In this document: positions 1-12,479 of the stretch, in pieces | Layout: the number at the start of each line of letters is the position of its first letter | Position numbering within the stretch: position 1 is the first letter of the stretch | DNA from: Mya arenaria | Taxonomy: Eukaryota; Mollusca; Bivalvia; Myida; Myidae | Reading direction: 5' to 3' | Assembly: GCF_026914265.1 (NCBI RefSeq) | Contig: NC_069134.1 | Location: forward strand, 16,585,205-16,649,204 | DNA length: 64,000 nucleotides | Program-made: the position numbers and the translations under genes | The notes under the pieces: generated by a model | Seen by the model: only the letters and a program-made list of their open reading frames with translations | What the model was told of the DNA's origin: nothing | Database searches by the model: none

Positions 1-697
1 CTGAAATACTTCAAATATGTATTATTACTTTTCTACTGGTATTGTAGGAGAGAAAACAATGAATGCGCACTAAGATTTCCGAAACACAAGTAGTATGTAA
101 ATGGGGATGCCTGGTGGCCACATGTTCTTATGGTATCATCTGAAATGGTTTCAATTGCAGAAAAATAAAAGCTAATATTTATTAATTTAAACTTGATTTT
201 TTTATGTTAGATATCAGTTGAAATATAAAGAACAAAAATAAAATATGTAATAAAACTTTAATTATAATGTAGTTTAGGTCATTTAGTCAGCATTAAATGG
301 TGCCACAAGGTATTAAACTTGAACACCATAGTTAATGTAGCTATCCGAAAATAATTTATTTGTGGGTTTTTTTCCTTAAGGGCTGTTATGTTGTATTGAT
401 TTCAGTTAACGAACTATTACAAACAACGTCTTGACGATTGGCTGATAGATGTTTTTATTCGATCGTTGAGGTTTGATATTTCAATACGCATAATACCAAT
501 TATATTTTCTCTGATTAGTTTAATTATGTTCTGCTTAAATATCGCAGACCCCTAGCATCCAATCATCCAAGTTTTCAATGACTAGATTATTAAATTTAGT
601 TACTGATTGTGAAAGTGAAAGTAATTATTTTGTAACAAGTATATATCGTTACTTTTTCTACAGCAATTAAAAGCTGCACGTTTGTTTCTATATTAAG

Positions 698-3206
698 TGC
701 ATGTTCGGTACTGTTTTATTTTGCAATAGTAAAGGAAGTCTGATTGTGCAACACGATGTATTGGTGAAGGACGAGGAACAAGCACTTCAAGAACTGTCAT
801 TAGCTATTGTGGAACTGTTGACCTTTACTGACAGCAATTCATCAGGATTAATGCTAGATGGTGAACAAATTGCTGTCGAAAACGTTCGTCTTGGAAGTAG
901 CAATGGTAAGGATGGCTTAGGCAGGTCAAATTTGTTCATTTAAGAAATCGGCAAAGTATTTGACAATGAGTTCACTGGTTTTCGGAAGAACAAAACATTT
1001 ATATTATTAAGAGAAATATTAGATCCCACATGCTTATTTTCTGAAAGAATGTAAAATGTAATAAAGAAAACGACGTTGTATTTTGTGAAGGCGTCTCAGA
1101 GATTGACACCATTGTATTAAGATTGATACCTGTTTGTACCATTGAGTAAGTTTTTTTCAAAAACACTTCTAGCCCTAGATGCATGCAGTGTGTTTACGTC
1201 TTTAAATCCATGTGAGACTGGCTGCCAGGTTGATGACAAAGGAACACCGACATGCAGGTCAGTTACACACTGCTACAAATATACTGGTGTAAGTAATTAT
1301 AGTAAATGTAGCATTTTACTTGCAGCATCCAGAATTATACTAATATTATTATGCTTGATGTTCTATAGAGTAATTAAATGTATACAGAATCCGTTTGGTA
1401 TTGTCTTATCGAACTACTTCAATTCCATTCAACTGAGTGAATGTACGTCCGTGTTTATAATTCGTCGTTTGTAACACATAAACAAAACAAACAAGCTACA
1501 CTTCAAACAAGTACGTTTTACAAAATAGTTTGTTTTGAAAGGAGCGCGGCATATTGTTATATTAAACGGGCAGCAACATCTGCCTAAATGCCATTATGAC
1601 ATATTATTATATAAATACTTATATGATTATTTAAACAATTCTTATTAGCGATTGAAAACTAGACATAATCGATGATCGTAATAATTGGAATGTTATTTTT
1701 TATCAATAATCGATATCATAATCGAATCTGAAAATATGAACAATAAGGATCAGTTGCCAAAATATTTTCTAACCGATAATTCATGAATGATAGAAAAAAA
1801 AAACATTTGGTCGATCAGAGTTATCTTCTTTGCTTTGAAATTAACACTAATTAGTCAAATCCATCGAGAGAACAATACTTGTTTTTGAAGTTGTTTCTTA
1901 CAACAAAAAAGTTCCGAAAATTACAACCGTTTACTGCCGACTTCAGGAGCAAAAAAAGGTTTTTCAATAGTTTTCGATCATCGGTGTATCCCTTATTCTA
2001 ACACACTCTGTCTACATTTTCAGACCGGTTTCACAGGAAGACGGTAAAACAGGTACACGAATTTACAATTTATCGTATACTTCCTTGAAAAAGATGTCCG
2101 TCGACTGTCCGCAGTGCTTCAGCGCATGACCCAGTTGTCTTGGTCAATGAAATACACTATCGTTTCAGGTGATTATCTACAATGCTTCTGGGCATGATCC
2201 AGTTGTTAAGGCAATGTAATGCACTATTGTATGAATTTCCTGTCAGTTTCATAACGCTTTTTTGTGACAAGTAATGTAAATGGTGCTGATATAATGTCAG
2301 AATTATGGCCCTTTGTATGCATACAAATTATGACATTTATGGTTTTGTTAATAACAAAATAAACGTTGAAGATATTCAGTTCAAACTTTCGTTACTTGCT
2401 CACAGTTAAAATACGCTCTTTAATGACAAGTATATTGGCACAACTATGCAATTTTGAAACTTTCATACTTAAAAAATGTGACATTAGTTATGGTTTTGTT
2501 CAAACGCAAAATAAATGCAGGTGCCCTATAGTAATCACCCTGTCCGTTCGTCCGACTAGTCCGTCGTTACGTCCGTTCCTCTGTTTGTCTATCTGTACTA
2601 CATTTGTTTTGTTAATTACCTATCCGCCGTTCAAGATATCAAATGCATACTTTCTTAACTTTCTCACAGTAAGAACACGCTATTTTGTGACAAGTTATAT
2701 AAGTGATGCTTATATATTGCTTGCTGACAGTAATTATACGCTCTGTTGTAATAAGTTATGTAAGTTATGTTTAAATGTAGGCACATTTATGGCCTTTTGT
2801 CTACTTATAAATAATTTTCCATTTTTATGGCTTGGTCTATTTCTGAAAACCGTTCGGATACAACAAAAATATTGCTTTACCATCCTTAGTCTGGAAACTA
2901 GACAAATACCGAGATACTCACTATAAAAAAACTCCATTCCATGATTTTTTACCGTTTGGCTAACATCATTTGATGTTCACTTGTCCATTTTTTATTTCAG
3001 ACTACAAAGTGTTTATAATAGCATTTGGCGTGACATGCGCATGCGTGGGATTGGGCATTGTAGTCGTTGTTGCAGTTCGCAAACATAGGCAATTAGCGAA
3101 GAACGTCAACTTAAATTCTGGAATAAATGAAGCAGATGGTAACGGAAGGGAAATTGTTGGCGCTTTTCATAATCCAGTGTATGGTGAAAATGTAGAGAAA
3201 CTATAA
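698..3206 (+). CDS. Single-pass membrane protein with SEA domain and EGF-like piece, 3' end of gene (partial)
   Basis: This is the 3' end of a spliced plus-strand gene; earlier exons lie outside the window or were not found. Phase-consistent exons are 698-905, 1173-1257, a 20-nt microexon 2024-2043, and 3001-3206 ending in TAA. The first exon looks like the end of a SEA domain, with the G-S-hydrophobic-hydrophobic-V motif (GSLIV) typical of self-cleaving SEA domains. The second has four cysteines in an EGF-like arrangement (ACSVF...NPCETGCQ...TC), short of a full six-cysteine EGF. The last exon encodes a hydrophobic transmembrane helix (FIIAFGVTCACVGLGIVVVV), a basic stop-transfer segment (RKHR), and a short cytoplasmic tail with an NPVY motif of the kind bound by PTB adaptors. 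Transmembrane mucins share this layout. The microexon was placed because it makes the phases agree and has AG/GT borders, so it is less certain than the rest. Function is not known. Confidence 0.6.
2100..2760. repeat. Diverged tandem repeats in the last intron of the SEA/EGF gene
   Basis: Two diverged copies of a roughly 67-bp unit (around 2112 and 2179, sharing GCATGA-CCAGTTGT and an AATG-AAT-CACTAT core) are followed by longer diverged units. The latter share a TTGTGACAAGT block near 2262 and 2693 and flank a TCCGT-rich stretch (2530-2575). This TCCGT/ACGGA-rich stretch next to a tandem core recurs elsewhere in the window. Confidence 0.45.
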
Positions 3207-3372
3207 CATGTCAATGTCATATGTACATGAAATTTGATTCAACATGTTCATTTTTGGATAAAGGCAAAACTTCTTCTCTTCTACAATATGATTGAAAATG
3301 TACTTACCTTATTTAATGTCATACTGGCAGTGTAAACGTTCGTATCTAAGAGTCAAATCGTATCTTAGAGTC

Positions 3373-3378
3373 AATAAA
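3373..3378 (+). promoter_or_regulatory. Polyadenylation signal AATAAA
   Basis: An AATAAA hexamer lies about 170 bp after the stop codon of the SEA/EGF membrane protein gene and is the first good signal downstream. The cleavage site itself cannot be placed from sequence. Confidence 0.5.
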
Positions 3379-3587
3379 CAAAAACGTTTTCTGTGCTTTA
3401 AAGAATGTATGTGATCTTCATTGTAATTATTTAAGTCTTTTCGATGTTGAATTTACCCGAAATCTAAAGCAGTTTGAATGTCTTTTGAACACGTAATGCG
3501 TAAAACTGTTGACACATCAAGATCTAGTTTACATGCACTTTCCTTTTAATCTAATTTATCCTTATTATGTTCCGTGTTTACACGGTA

Positions 3588-3589
<2 letters not shown>

Positions 3590-3672
<83 letters not shown>
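3590..3672. repeat. (TA)n microsatellite
   Basis: An uninterrupted alternating TA tract of about 80 bp. Tyr-Ile ORFs through it on both strands are artefacts. Confidence 0.97.
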
Positions 3673-3675
<3 letters not shown>

Positions 3676-3714
3676 TTTGTAAATGTATAAAAATACCAAA
3701 ATGTACAAAAACAA

Positions 3715-3795
3715 TCGAGTCGGAGACCGGGTTTGAACCGGTGTCGCCAAAATTGCAGTCTGGTGTTGTATCCTAAACCCTTGGAATATTTAAGC
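3715..3795 (-). repeat. tRNA-derived SINE head (degenerate)
   Basis: On the minus strand this stretch holds a perfect tRNA T-arm (ACCGG, loop TTCAAAC, CCGGT) with a pol III B-box, followed by a plausible acceptor-like CTCCGA. Upstream is a weak A-box-like stretch. No complete cloverleaf can be drawn, so it reads as a tRNA-derived SINE remnant next to the (TA)n tract rather than a working tRNA gene. Confidence 0.45.
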
Positions 3796-3799
3796 TATA

Positions 3800-6700
3800 T
3801 ACCTAACTTGGTAATATCACGTGATAACATCGACTAGCCAATCACGCATAAGAATGAATTCTACTAGGACCATTTTTTTATTAATTGGTTAGCGGATTTT
3901 TTTAAAAAAAATGTTGGACGGGTGGTGCGAAAAAAAAAAGAATTTCATACTCATACTTATTTGTTTACAAAACATGTACATGTATTTTTCATAGCGTTTG
4001 TGGTCAAACCCAAAACCAAAAGATCAAAATAACAACAAACAGGAAAGACATGTTCATAGAATGAATATTGATATGTTCAAATGCTCACTTTGTCATACAC
4101 ATATGTTTGGCTTTATAGTCCAATTTCCTCTCCTACCAATTTCAAATTCAAATGTTATCCTTATATAAGCATTTTATACACGTCCAACTTATAATAGTGT
4201 CACATTTTAAGTCAATATTATTACAAACTTTCAGTTTTACTTTCACTTTTTGTTGCTGTTTTTTGAAGCACATCCTGACTGCAAGAGTTTTCTTATTTGC
4301 AACAATATTTCCAACCTTACAATGAATATGCCTGTGTCTCCTCATTGCTTGGCACTACTTCTTCTCAACAGAAAACGCCCAATGTAACAAATTTCACTGA
4401 CTCAATTATTTATTAAATGGAATATAAAATGTAAATAAAAATGACTTTATATTCAGTAATGAATTCTTCGAAGTAAAGATATTTCTCTGCAGCTTTAACA
4501 AAATCTAAATTACCCCAGATTTTGATTACTTGAATAGTTAGTCTCCATATAATTTGTTTAACAATTTATGCCCCCTGGGACAAACACAGGACAATATATT
4601 TCATCAAAAACTATGATTTATATGTGATTTGTTACCATTGAAACAGACATCAGCCTTGATATCAGTTATTCCAAAACAATAGTTTAAATGCATATGGTAT
4701 GTTGAAAATGAGAATTCATTTTTATGTATGATCTCAGCTCAATTGAGGCCACCATTTTGAAAATAATTTTTAAAACTGCATCATTATGTTGCAAAGGAAC
4801 AGGCAACAGGTGTTACATCATTTCATGTGCGCAAAAAACCAACTGATTTACTCTTTTCAATATTTAAAAAAAAATAAAAAAATACCATTTTTCGATTGGA
4901 GTTTTCGAAAATATTGGGCTGCGGATCCGTAAACCAATTTATTAAAAAAAAGGTATACATACCAAGTAAAAATAATAATGGAAAACTACGACAGAACTGC
5001 GTAAAAAGTTGTAGGCATATCTCCGTCATTTCGGATTAAGATCCACTGACCAAAGAGCAAATGCGATGGCGCAGTGTCCGTCGTCCGTCCGTCCGCATTG
5101 CTTTGTATAACAATCCTTGATAAAGCTAGTTTTTTTTTATATAGCATATATGCACTTTGTTGTTTGTGGAGTGCTATTGTTCCCTGTTTCTTGTTTGTGA
5201 GTTTTTTGTGTTCTATGTCTTTGGCATTTACCCTGTGCCATTAAACGGGGATGGATAATGTTTAAACTTTTGGCTACTGAGCTTGTTTCTGTACTTTTTA
5301 ATATAAATATTGAACACGATATTGCCTTAAGTTTTGCATGTATCTAAATATTTGGTCAAAAGTTACATATACATCCAGACCTACCATGCATGGATTCTGG
5401 CCATCGAACTTGTCAAAGTTGCTATAAAAGAGTTCTTATTCCACCATCACAACTCGTACATAGTAGTAATATATACATGAAACATGCATTTCTTTCAAAA
5501 ATAATGCATGGCAAGATTTTTCTTTGAAATAGGCCAATCTCTTTCAATGAACTTATGAAAATAATAGAACCTCCATTCGTTATCCGAAGTGCGCTAAACG
5601 TATACTATTAAAGATAGATAACCATGAAACTTTGGTTTTTGTAAAAAAAAACAGCATATGCATGGCTCGTGAAAACAATAGAGCGCCCATTTAATGACCA
5701 ACGTTTATTCAACTTATAAAGTAGTAAGATATCCAAGAGACTTCGTTTCCTTTCGAAAACCCTTGGTTGTCTAGTTTATGGCCCTAGAAACTGGCAAAAA
5801 TTAAAGCCGTTTAAAATTCTTCAGACCTTGATTCATTTTGAAAACCAGCCATAACCACCCATGAATGACCTGTTAATAATCTTAAGAAAAGGTAAAAAAT
5901 ATATAATTATGAATACAATACAGACTTTATTTAATATCTGATGGTTACCAAATGTATACGTTAGCGAGATATTCATCAGACCTTAACAATTAGCCATGCC
6001 CGCTCATGCTTGTAGCCATCAGTAAAGTTTGATCGTTATTCAGTATCGTATCCAGTAATTACTACAAAACCTAAATCTAACTCCACTGACAACAGTGTGC
6101 GACCTTGACCTTTGAGAAAGTGACAAAGCTACAGCTGAAGCACGCAGTTTTACTACTATGAATTCCTAATTGACTCCAATGGCCAACGAATGTCACCTTA
6201 AAATTGCAGTTAGTTATACGCCTTCCCGTGTAAGTTACGTGAAAATTGATTAAAGTTCCAGTAATAATTAAACAGTTAAAGATGAGACACGAATTATTGC
6301 TACTCGTATGAGCTCAATATTGAAAGACATTCAGCTATGGATGCGAAAGAACGGCAAAAAAATAATATTCGAATATTTGGTCATTTTTTCGATCTAGTAT
6401 TCGGATATTCGATTACAAAAGCTAATATTTAGAAGTTGTAGTAAACTAGAATTATTCCATATAGTTATAGCCAGGGCTCTTTTTTAACTCTTTTGTGTCG
6501 TAGCCGATACACGCGACGGATCTTGATTCTTTCCAAAATTAGTCTCTGAAATTCCCCTCCCCAACAAAAAACATTTTAAACAAACAAAATACAAACTCGA
6601 ATATTTTCAAATCCAGTGCATTCATTTGTTTTAATAATGCGAAATTAGGTCGGCAAAGATCGTAAATTCCTGGTTTAATGATGTTATAAGCAAACAGAGG

Positions 6701-8517
6701 ATCGTTCCGTATGACGAGCAGCCTTGTTCTGGCATTGACCTTTACTGAATATAACCATGAAACAACAGCAACAAAAAACTCGGTAACTAGTAAAATTATA
6801 AAGCGAATACAAACGTGGATTTTGACATCTATTGTACAACAATTCAGGAAATATGTCCTAAAATGCTGTACTATACAGTAATATTTCAAAGCACACACGG
6901 TATTTTGAAACACGGAAAACAGTGTAACAAGCTCATATCATGCTTACCAACATGGAGATTCGAATTATATTACACAGCTTAATTGGAAGCCAAGACAACA
7001 ATTTGGTGTGAAGTCCAATTCCGCATCTTCTTAACTGGCATGGCTATTTAAATTTTACCGAAAGTATTCGAAACTTGTTTGATGTCACTTGTCTAATAGA
7101 CAGTTATTGTTAAATTGCGGAAATCGTTTATTGTACCCGACGACATGCCCTTACTGGCGCGTGTATAGTGCATTGTCATCACATCCACGCCTCTGACATT
7201 TGTGGCCTATCGTGGCAAAAAAGACAAAACAAAACTTTTGTAGCCATTAATTCTGACGGACGGAAAACCAAACAGGTATTCACAGATTCAGCTAGCCAGA
7301 GTTAGAGCGCTTGACTAAGTAAACAATAGTCTGCTATTTTTTTCAACCTTTCACACTTAAAATACCACTTGTCGTCGTCCGGGAGGACCATTCACTGTGC
7401 TATACACGAATGCACGTTAAAAACCAGCGTAGCTCTAACCCGCGTTATATTATGTCTATAAATTATGTTCTAAAAACTAATGTGACTAATACTGTTATCC
7501 GAGCACTCCGATTTTACTCCACCGAAATTCAAAAAGCATGTGATTATTTCGAAAAAGATCATTAACAGTACACGATATATATGTAGAATCAATACTTATA
7601 TTGATATATCTTCTTTGGACACCTCTATAACAATTCAAATAATATAGTTTTGTGTTTTATTTCATTAACACGTGTATTTGTTTTGAAAAATTCGATAAAT
7701 AATGAGGTTATTTCTTTTAAATTATGCATTCTCCTTGATGTAAGAAATATGAAACATTGTATGGCATAACGTTGTGTTCTTATTGATTGAAACTATAGGT
7801 TGTTTATGAATTCTAAAAAAATACAAACATTTGGTAAATAACATGGGATGAAATCATATAATATCGTTTATCTTTTTTTCATAATGGTTTAAAACAGGCA
7901 CAACTTCACCTCTTGATTCATATTCATCCTCTTAACAGCGTGAAATTGAGCATTGGAAATAAAGCAATTTCAGATCGAGGTTCTTTTAAATAAACATGAT
8001 CAGAATGTTTGTTTTTGTAATATTTGATATGGACCATATTAAGTTAATAAATAGGTAGCAGGGCCAAATTTAACTGAAGCTGCAGCCCAGGTACACAATT
8101 CTCGTGACTTTAATGTCGTTTGTGTTTGAACAGTAGGCCACATGGTTTGTTTAAACTAGAGGCCATTTGTTGTACACAAAGGAATGTTTGTCTAAATGAA
8201 CGTCACGTTCTATTATAGATCATATCAGGTAAAATAAAGTAGGGTGCTAGGTTAAGTGTTTCGAAATGGGTTCATGTCAGAACTAACACTAAAGCGACAA
8301 CTCCTAACGAGAAACATTTGTCTCCCATATAACTTGTCAAACAATGTTTAATGCAGATGGTGTATCGGAATTCAGATGTCTTATGTATAAGTTTTTAAAA
8401 AATATCATTCTGAGTGCAAAGTCATTTTGTAAACCACAACAATACAGTAATGCATTAGGAAGGTGTTTAACAACAGATACAGCAAAAATTACACTAAACG
8501 CGTAGATACAAACGTAT
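3800..8517. other. Gene-poor AT-rich intergenic stretch
   Basis: I see no supported gene. Open frames here are short, lack family resemblance and lie in AT-rich sequence. A TCCGTCG-TCCGTCCGTCC stretch near 5078-5096 and the following T-rich text (5110-5250) look like dispersed-repeat debris. A short cluster reading GACCTTGACCTTTGA lies near 6102-6116. Confidence 0.6.
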
Positions 8518-10873
8518 AAGAGTTCAGTTAATGTAATTTACGCCAATGTTTGAGATATCAGTTAATGTAACTTAGACCAATGTGTGAGAGGTCAGTTAAT
8601 GTAAGTTACGCCAAAATGTGAGAGGTCAGTGAATGTAAGTTAAGCAAATGTGTGAGAGTTCAGTTAATTTTAGTTACGCCAATGTCTGAAGGGTCAGTTG
8701 ATGTATGTTACGCCAATGTGTGAGAGGTCAGTTAATGTAAGTTACGCCAATGTGCGACAGATCAGTCAATGTAAGTTACACAAATGTGCGAGAGTTCAGT
8801 TCATTTTAGTTACGCCAAAATGTGAGAGGTCAGTAAATGTAAGTTACACAAATGTGCGAGAGTTCAGTTAATGTAACTTAGACCAATGTGTGAGAGGTCA
8901 GTTAATGTAAGTAACGCCAATATGTGAGAGGTCAGTAAATGTAAGTTACGCCGATGTGTGAGAGTTCAGTTAACTTTAGTTACGCCAAAGTCTGAGAGGT
9001 CAGTAAATGTAAGTTACACAAATGTGCGAGAGTTCAGTTAATGTAACTTAGACCAATGTGTGAGAGGTCAGTTAATGTAAGTAACGCCAATATGTGAGAG
9101 GTCAGTAAATGTAAGTTACGCCGATGTGTGAGAGTTCAGTTAACTTTAGTTACGCCAAAGTCTGAGAGGTCAGTTAATGTAAGTTACGCCAATGTGCGAG
9201 AGTTCAGTTAATTTTAGTTTCGCCAATGTCTGCGAGGTCAGTTGATGTTTGTTACTACGCCAATGTGTGAGAGGTCAGTTAATGTAAGTTACGCCAATAT
9301 GTGAGAGGTCAGTTAATTTAACTTACGCCAATGTGTGAGAGTTCAGTTAATGTAAGTTACGCCAATATGTGAGAGGTCAGTTAATGTAAGTTACGCCAAT
9401 GTCTGAAAAGTCAGTTGATGTATGTTACGCCAATGTGTGAGAGGTCAGTTAATGTAAGTTGCGCCAATGTGTGAGAGGTCAGTTAATGCAAGTTACACAA
9501 ATGTGCGAGAGTTCAGTTAATGTAACTTAGACCAATGTGTGAGGCCAATGTGCGAGAGGTCAGTTTTTGTAACTTAGACAATGTGTGAGAGGTCAGTTAA
9601 TGTAAGTAACGCAAGTATGTGAGAGGTCAGTCAATTTTAGTTACGCCAATGTCTGAAAGGTCAGTTGATGTATGTTATGCCAATGTGTGAGAGGTCAGTT
9701 AATGTAAGTTACGCCAATGTGCGAAAGGTCAGTTAATGTAAGCTACGCCAATGTGTGAGAGTTCAGTTAATTTTAGTTACACCAATGTCTGAGAGGTCAG
9801 TTGATGTATGTTACGCCAATATGTGAGAGGTCAGTTAATTTAACTTGCGCCAATGTGTGAGAGGTCAGTTAATGTAAGTTACGCGAATATGTGAGAGGTC
9901 AGTTAATGTAAATTACGCCAATGTGTGAGAGTTCAGTTAATTTTAGTTACGCCAATGTCTGAAAGGTCAATTAATGTAAGTTACGCCAATGTGTGAGAGT
10001 TCAGTTAATGTAAGTTACGCCAATGTCTGAGAGGTCAGTTTGATGTATGCTACGCCAATGTGTGAGAGGTCAGTTAATGTAAGTTACGCCAATGTGCGAG
10101 AGTTCAGTTAATTTTAGTTACGCCAATATGAGAGAGCTCAGTTAATGTAAGTTACACAAATTTGCGAGAGATCAGTTAATTTTAGTTACGCCAATGTGTG
10201 AGAGGTCAGTTAATGTAAGTTACGCCAATGTGTGAGATGTCAGTTAATGTAACTTAGACCAATGTCTGAGAGGTCAGTTAATGTAACTTAGACCAATGTG
10301 TGAGAGGTCAGTTAATGTAAGTAACGCCAATATGTGAGAGGTCAGTAAATGTAAGTTAAGCCAATGTTTGAGAGTTCAGTTAATTTTAGTTACGCCATTT
10401 TCTGAGAGGTCAGTTGATGTAACTTAGACCAAAGTGTGAGAGGTCAGTTAATGTAAGTTACGCCAATGTGCGAGAGGTCAGTTAATGTAAGTTACGCCAA
10501 TGTGCGAGAGGTCAGTTAATGTAAGTTACACCAATGTGTGAGAGTTCAGTTAATTTTAGTTACTCCAATGTCTGAGAGGTCAGTTGATTTATGTTACGCC
10601 AACGGCGAGAGGTCAGTTAATGTAAGTTACACCAATGTGTGAGAGTTCAGTTACTTTTAGTTACTCCAATGTCTGAGAGGTCAGTAAATGTAAGTTACGC
10701 CAATGTGTGAGAGTTCAGTAAATGTAAGTTACGCCAATGTGTGAGAGGTCAGTAAATGTAAGTTACGCCAATGAGTGAGAGTTCAGTTAATTTTAGTTAC
10801 TCCAATGTCTGAGAGGTCAGTTGATGTTTGTTACGCCAATGTGTAAGAGTTCAGTTAATGTAAGTTACGCCAA
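8518..10873. repeat. 34-bp minisatellite array, about 2.35 kb
   Basis: A tandem array of a 34-bp unit readable as CAGTTAATGTAAGTTACGCC followed by AATGTGTGAGAGGT, around 69 units by length. Units differ by a few substitutions (AGGT/AGTT, GTAAGTTACG/TTTAGTTACG, ACTTAGACC). One five-unit block of 170 bp (8831-9000) is repeated exactly at 9001-9170, which shows recent block expansion. There is no open reading frame through the array. It ends about 330 bp from the 3' end of the glycosyltransferase gene. Confidence 0.97.
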
Positions 10874-11208
10874 TCTGACCAACATATAATGACTTCAAAC
10901 TAATGTCTGAGATCTAGTTTTAGATTTAATTCAAACGTGGTTATTTGTATAGTTAACGATAATTAAGATATTGTTTTGCAAACGAAATCTTTATCGGGGA
11001 CACTGTCATTGGCAGTAATAAAGTGTTCGTTGGGCCCGGTGGTGGTGAGATCAGCACCGAAACGGGAACATTGGCATTTAGCTGCCGATAACGATTATAT
11101 CGATATTGATCTACGTAGCGGACATTTGATGACCGCGCAAAAAGCCTTTGATGATGTATGGAATAACTGCTGAATAGAAACATAACATTGCAAGCGAATG
11201 TGTTGTCT

Positions 11209-12474
11209 TTAAGTAGTCATTTTAATCCATCTATTGTTCCAGTTTGCAAGTTCAATCGCAGCCAAACCATGGTCATGACACTTGGCCTCCCATACCGTAC
11301 GCATGCGTGATGCGTTGACGCCGTGCACGAGATACACATGCGTGTTCTTGTGAGAACAGGTTGTAACTGGCGTCGGAAGTCGTAAAAACCCACTGGTATG
11401 TTCAATTGTATAGCCAAGGCTTTCCATACACAGCCCAACATACACATCCTCAAGTCGAAAGAACGGAACGCTCGGCGACACTTGGACCAATTCCCGAGCA
11501 ACATTAATCGGTAATACATATCCATGTCCATCGAGATAATCGGGATACTTATCTCTGGGATATTCTGATTTTGAAACAACCCATTTCTGAAATATATTAT
11601 GACTAGCGTCCATTCTAAATGGAGCAGAATCGTTCAATAACAGCCCAAATATTCCGTTTTTTGCTTGCGTTTTTACAATTTCTAAAACATTAGTTGGCAT
11701 TTGCTGCTTCGTAGCAGCTTCTTTGACATTTGGAATATGTAGTTCAGTCTTATTTTCTTCATAGTTATGGAGAAGATGCGAAATCGCGGGAACATTAACA
11801 TACACGTCACTGTCGACTTTCAGGATGAATTTAGCTTTGGGACAATATTTAACGGCATGTTGAAATCCCAGAATAGTCTTTATCGTCAGGTTTTTGTACG
11901 AATCAACGAACTCATATTGAACAATATCATGATACACATCGCTTTCATCCTTCAAATCGTTTTGTGCAGTTGCATTATTTGTTAAACCAAGCATGAAAAA
12001 ATATCTCATAAATCCCGTATTTCTTTTGCTGTAAGAAGCCCACGTCTCTCTTATGGTATTTCTTGACCCCCTTTCTCCTACTCGTGTTGCTATGAAGGCT
12101 ACAAACAAATGTGACTTTCCATCAAAAGTTTTACAGATCTCCGAATGCCCAATGATCTGTCTGAAATTTACACTAAAACATTCGTTACACTTTTCAGGCT
12201 CCTCATTTATATCCGTCTTTTTTCTGACGACGAATAATTCACTTCTAAATTGTCTCGATTGTTGTGCGTTTAAAACATTAATGTTACCCACCATTATTGG
12301 CAGAATCCAATTACGAAATGTCAGAGTGTAAGTCATTCCAGCAACAATGAAAATGTATACAACTTGTTTTAAGAGTTTGAATATTTTGCTTAAAGCTCTC
12401 GGGTTCATTTTTAATGACTGCCCTTTTCTGGACAAGCACAAAATGTTCGTGATCAGAAAATAAGCCACTTTCAT
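11209..12474 (-). CDS. Beta-1,3-galactosyltransferase-type glycosyltransferase (family GT31)
   Basis: An intact, intronless 421-residue ORF. It has the ordered GT31 signatures: RNTIRETW near residue 140, FFMLGLT, DVYHDIVQYEFVDSYKNLTIKT, the metal-binding KVDSDVYVN (DSD as the DxD motif), YPDYLDGHGYVLP, and EDVYVGLCMESLGY. A hydrophobic anchor (VVYIFIVAGMTYTLT) near residues 38-52 fits a type II Golgi membrane protein. The family moves galactose or GlcNAc from UDP-sugars to glycans in the Golgi lumen. The upstream ATG at 12474 gives the full ORF; a second in-frame ATG at 12408 would place the anchor closer to the N terminus and is a reasonable alternative. Acceptor specificity cannot be read from sequence. 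Single-exon structure is common in this family. Confidence 0.92.
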   Translation of the reverse strand: MKVAYFLITNILCLSRKGQSLKMNPRALSKIFKLLKQVVYIFIVAGMTYTLTFRNWILPIMVGNINVLNAQQSRQFRSELFVVRKKTDINEEPEKCNECFSVNFRQIIGHSEICKTFDGKSHLFVAFIATRVGERGSRNTIRETWASYSKRNTGFMRYFFMLGLTNNATAQNDLKDESDVYHDIVQYEFVDSYKNLTIKTILGFQHAVKYCPKAKFILKVDSDVYVNVPAISHLLHNYEENKTELHIPNVKEAATKQQMPTNVLEIVKTQAKNGIFGLLLNDSAPFRMDASHNIFQKWVVSKSEYPRDKYPDYLDGHGYVLPINVARELVQVSPSVPFFRLEDVYVGLCMESLGYTIEHTSGFLRLPTPVTTCSHKNTHVYLVHGVNASRMRTVWEAKCHDHGLAAIELANWNNRWIKMTT

Positions 12475-12479
12475 GAATT

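Noticed and set aside
3565-3776. ORFs with long Tyr-Ile runs
   Set aside because: Translation of the (TA)n microsatellite on both strands.
10976-11173. 65-codon plus-strand ORF next to the minisatellite
   Set aside because: No family resemblance, and it overlaps an equally long antisense frame. Treated as chance.
11217-12331. Several ORFs overlapping the glycosyltransferase in other frames
   Set aside because: They lack any motif and are shadows of the intact 421-residue GT31 frame.
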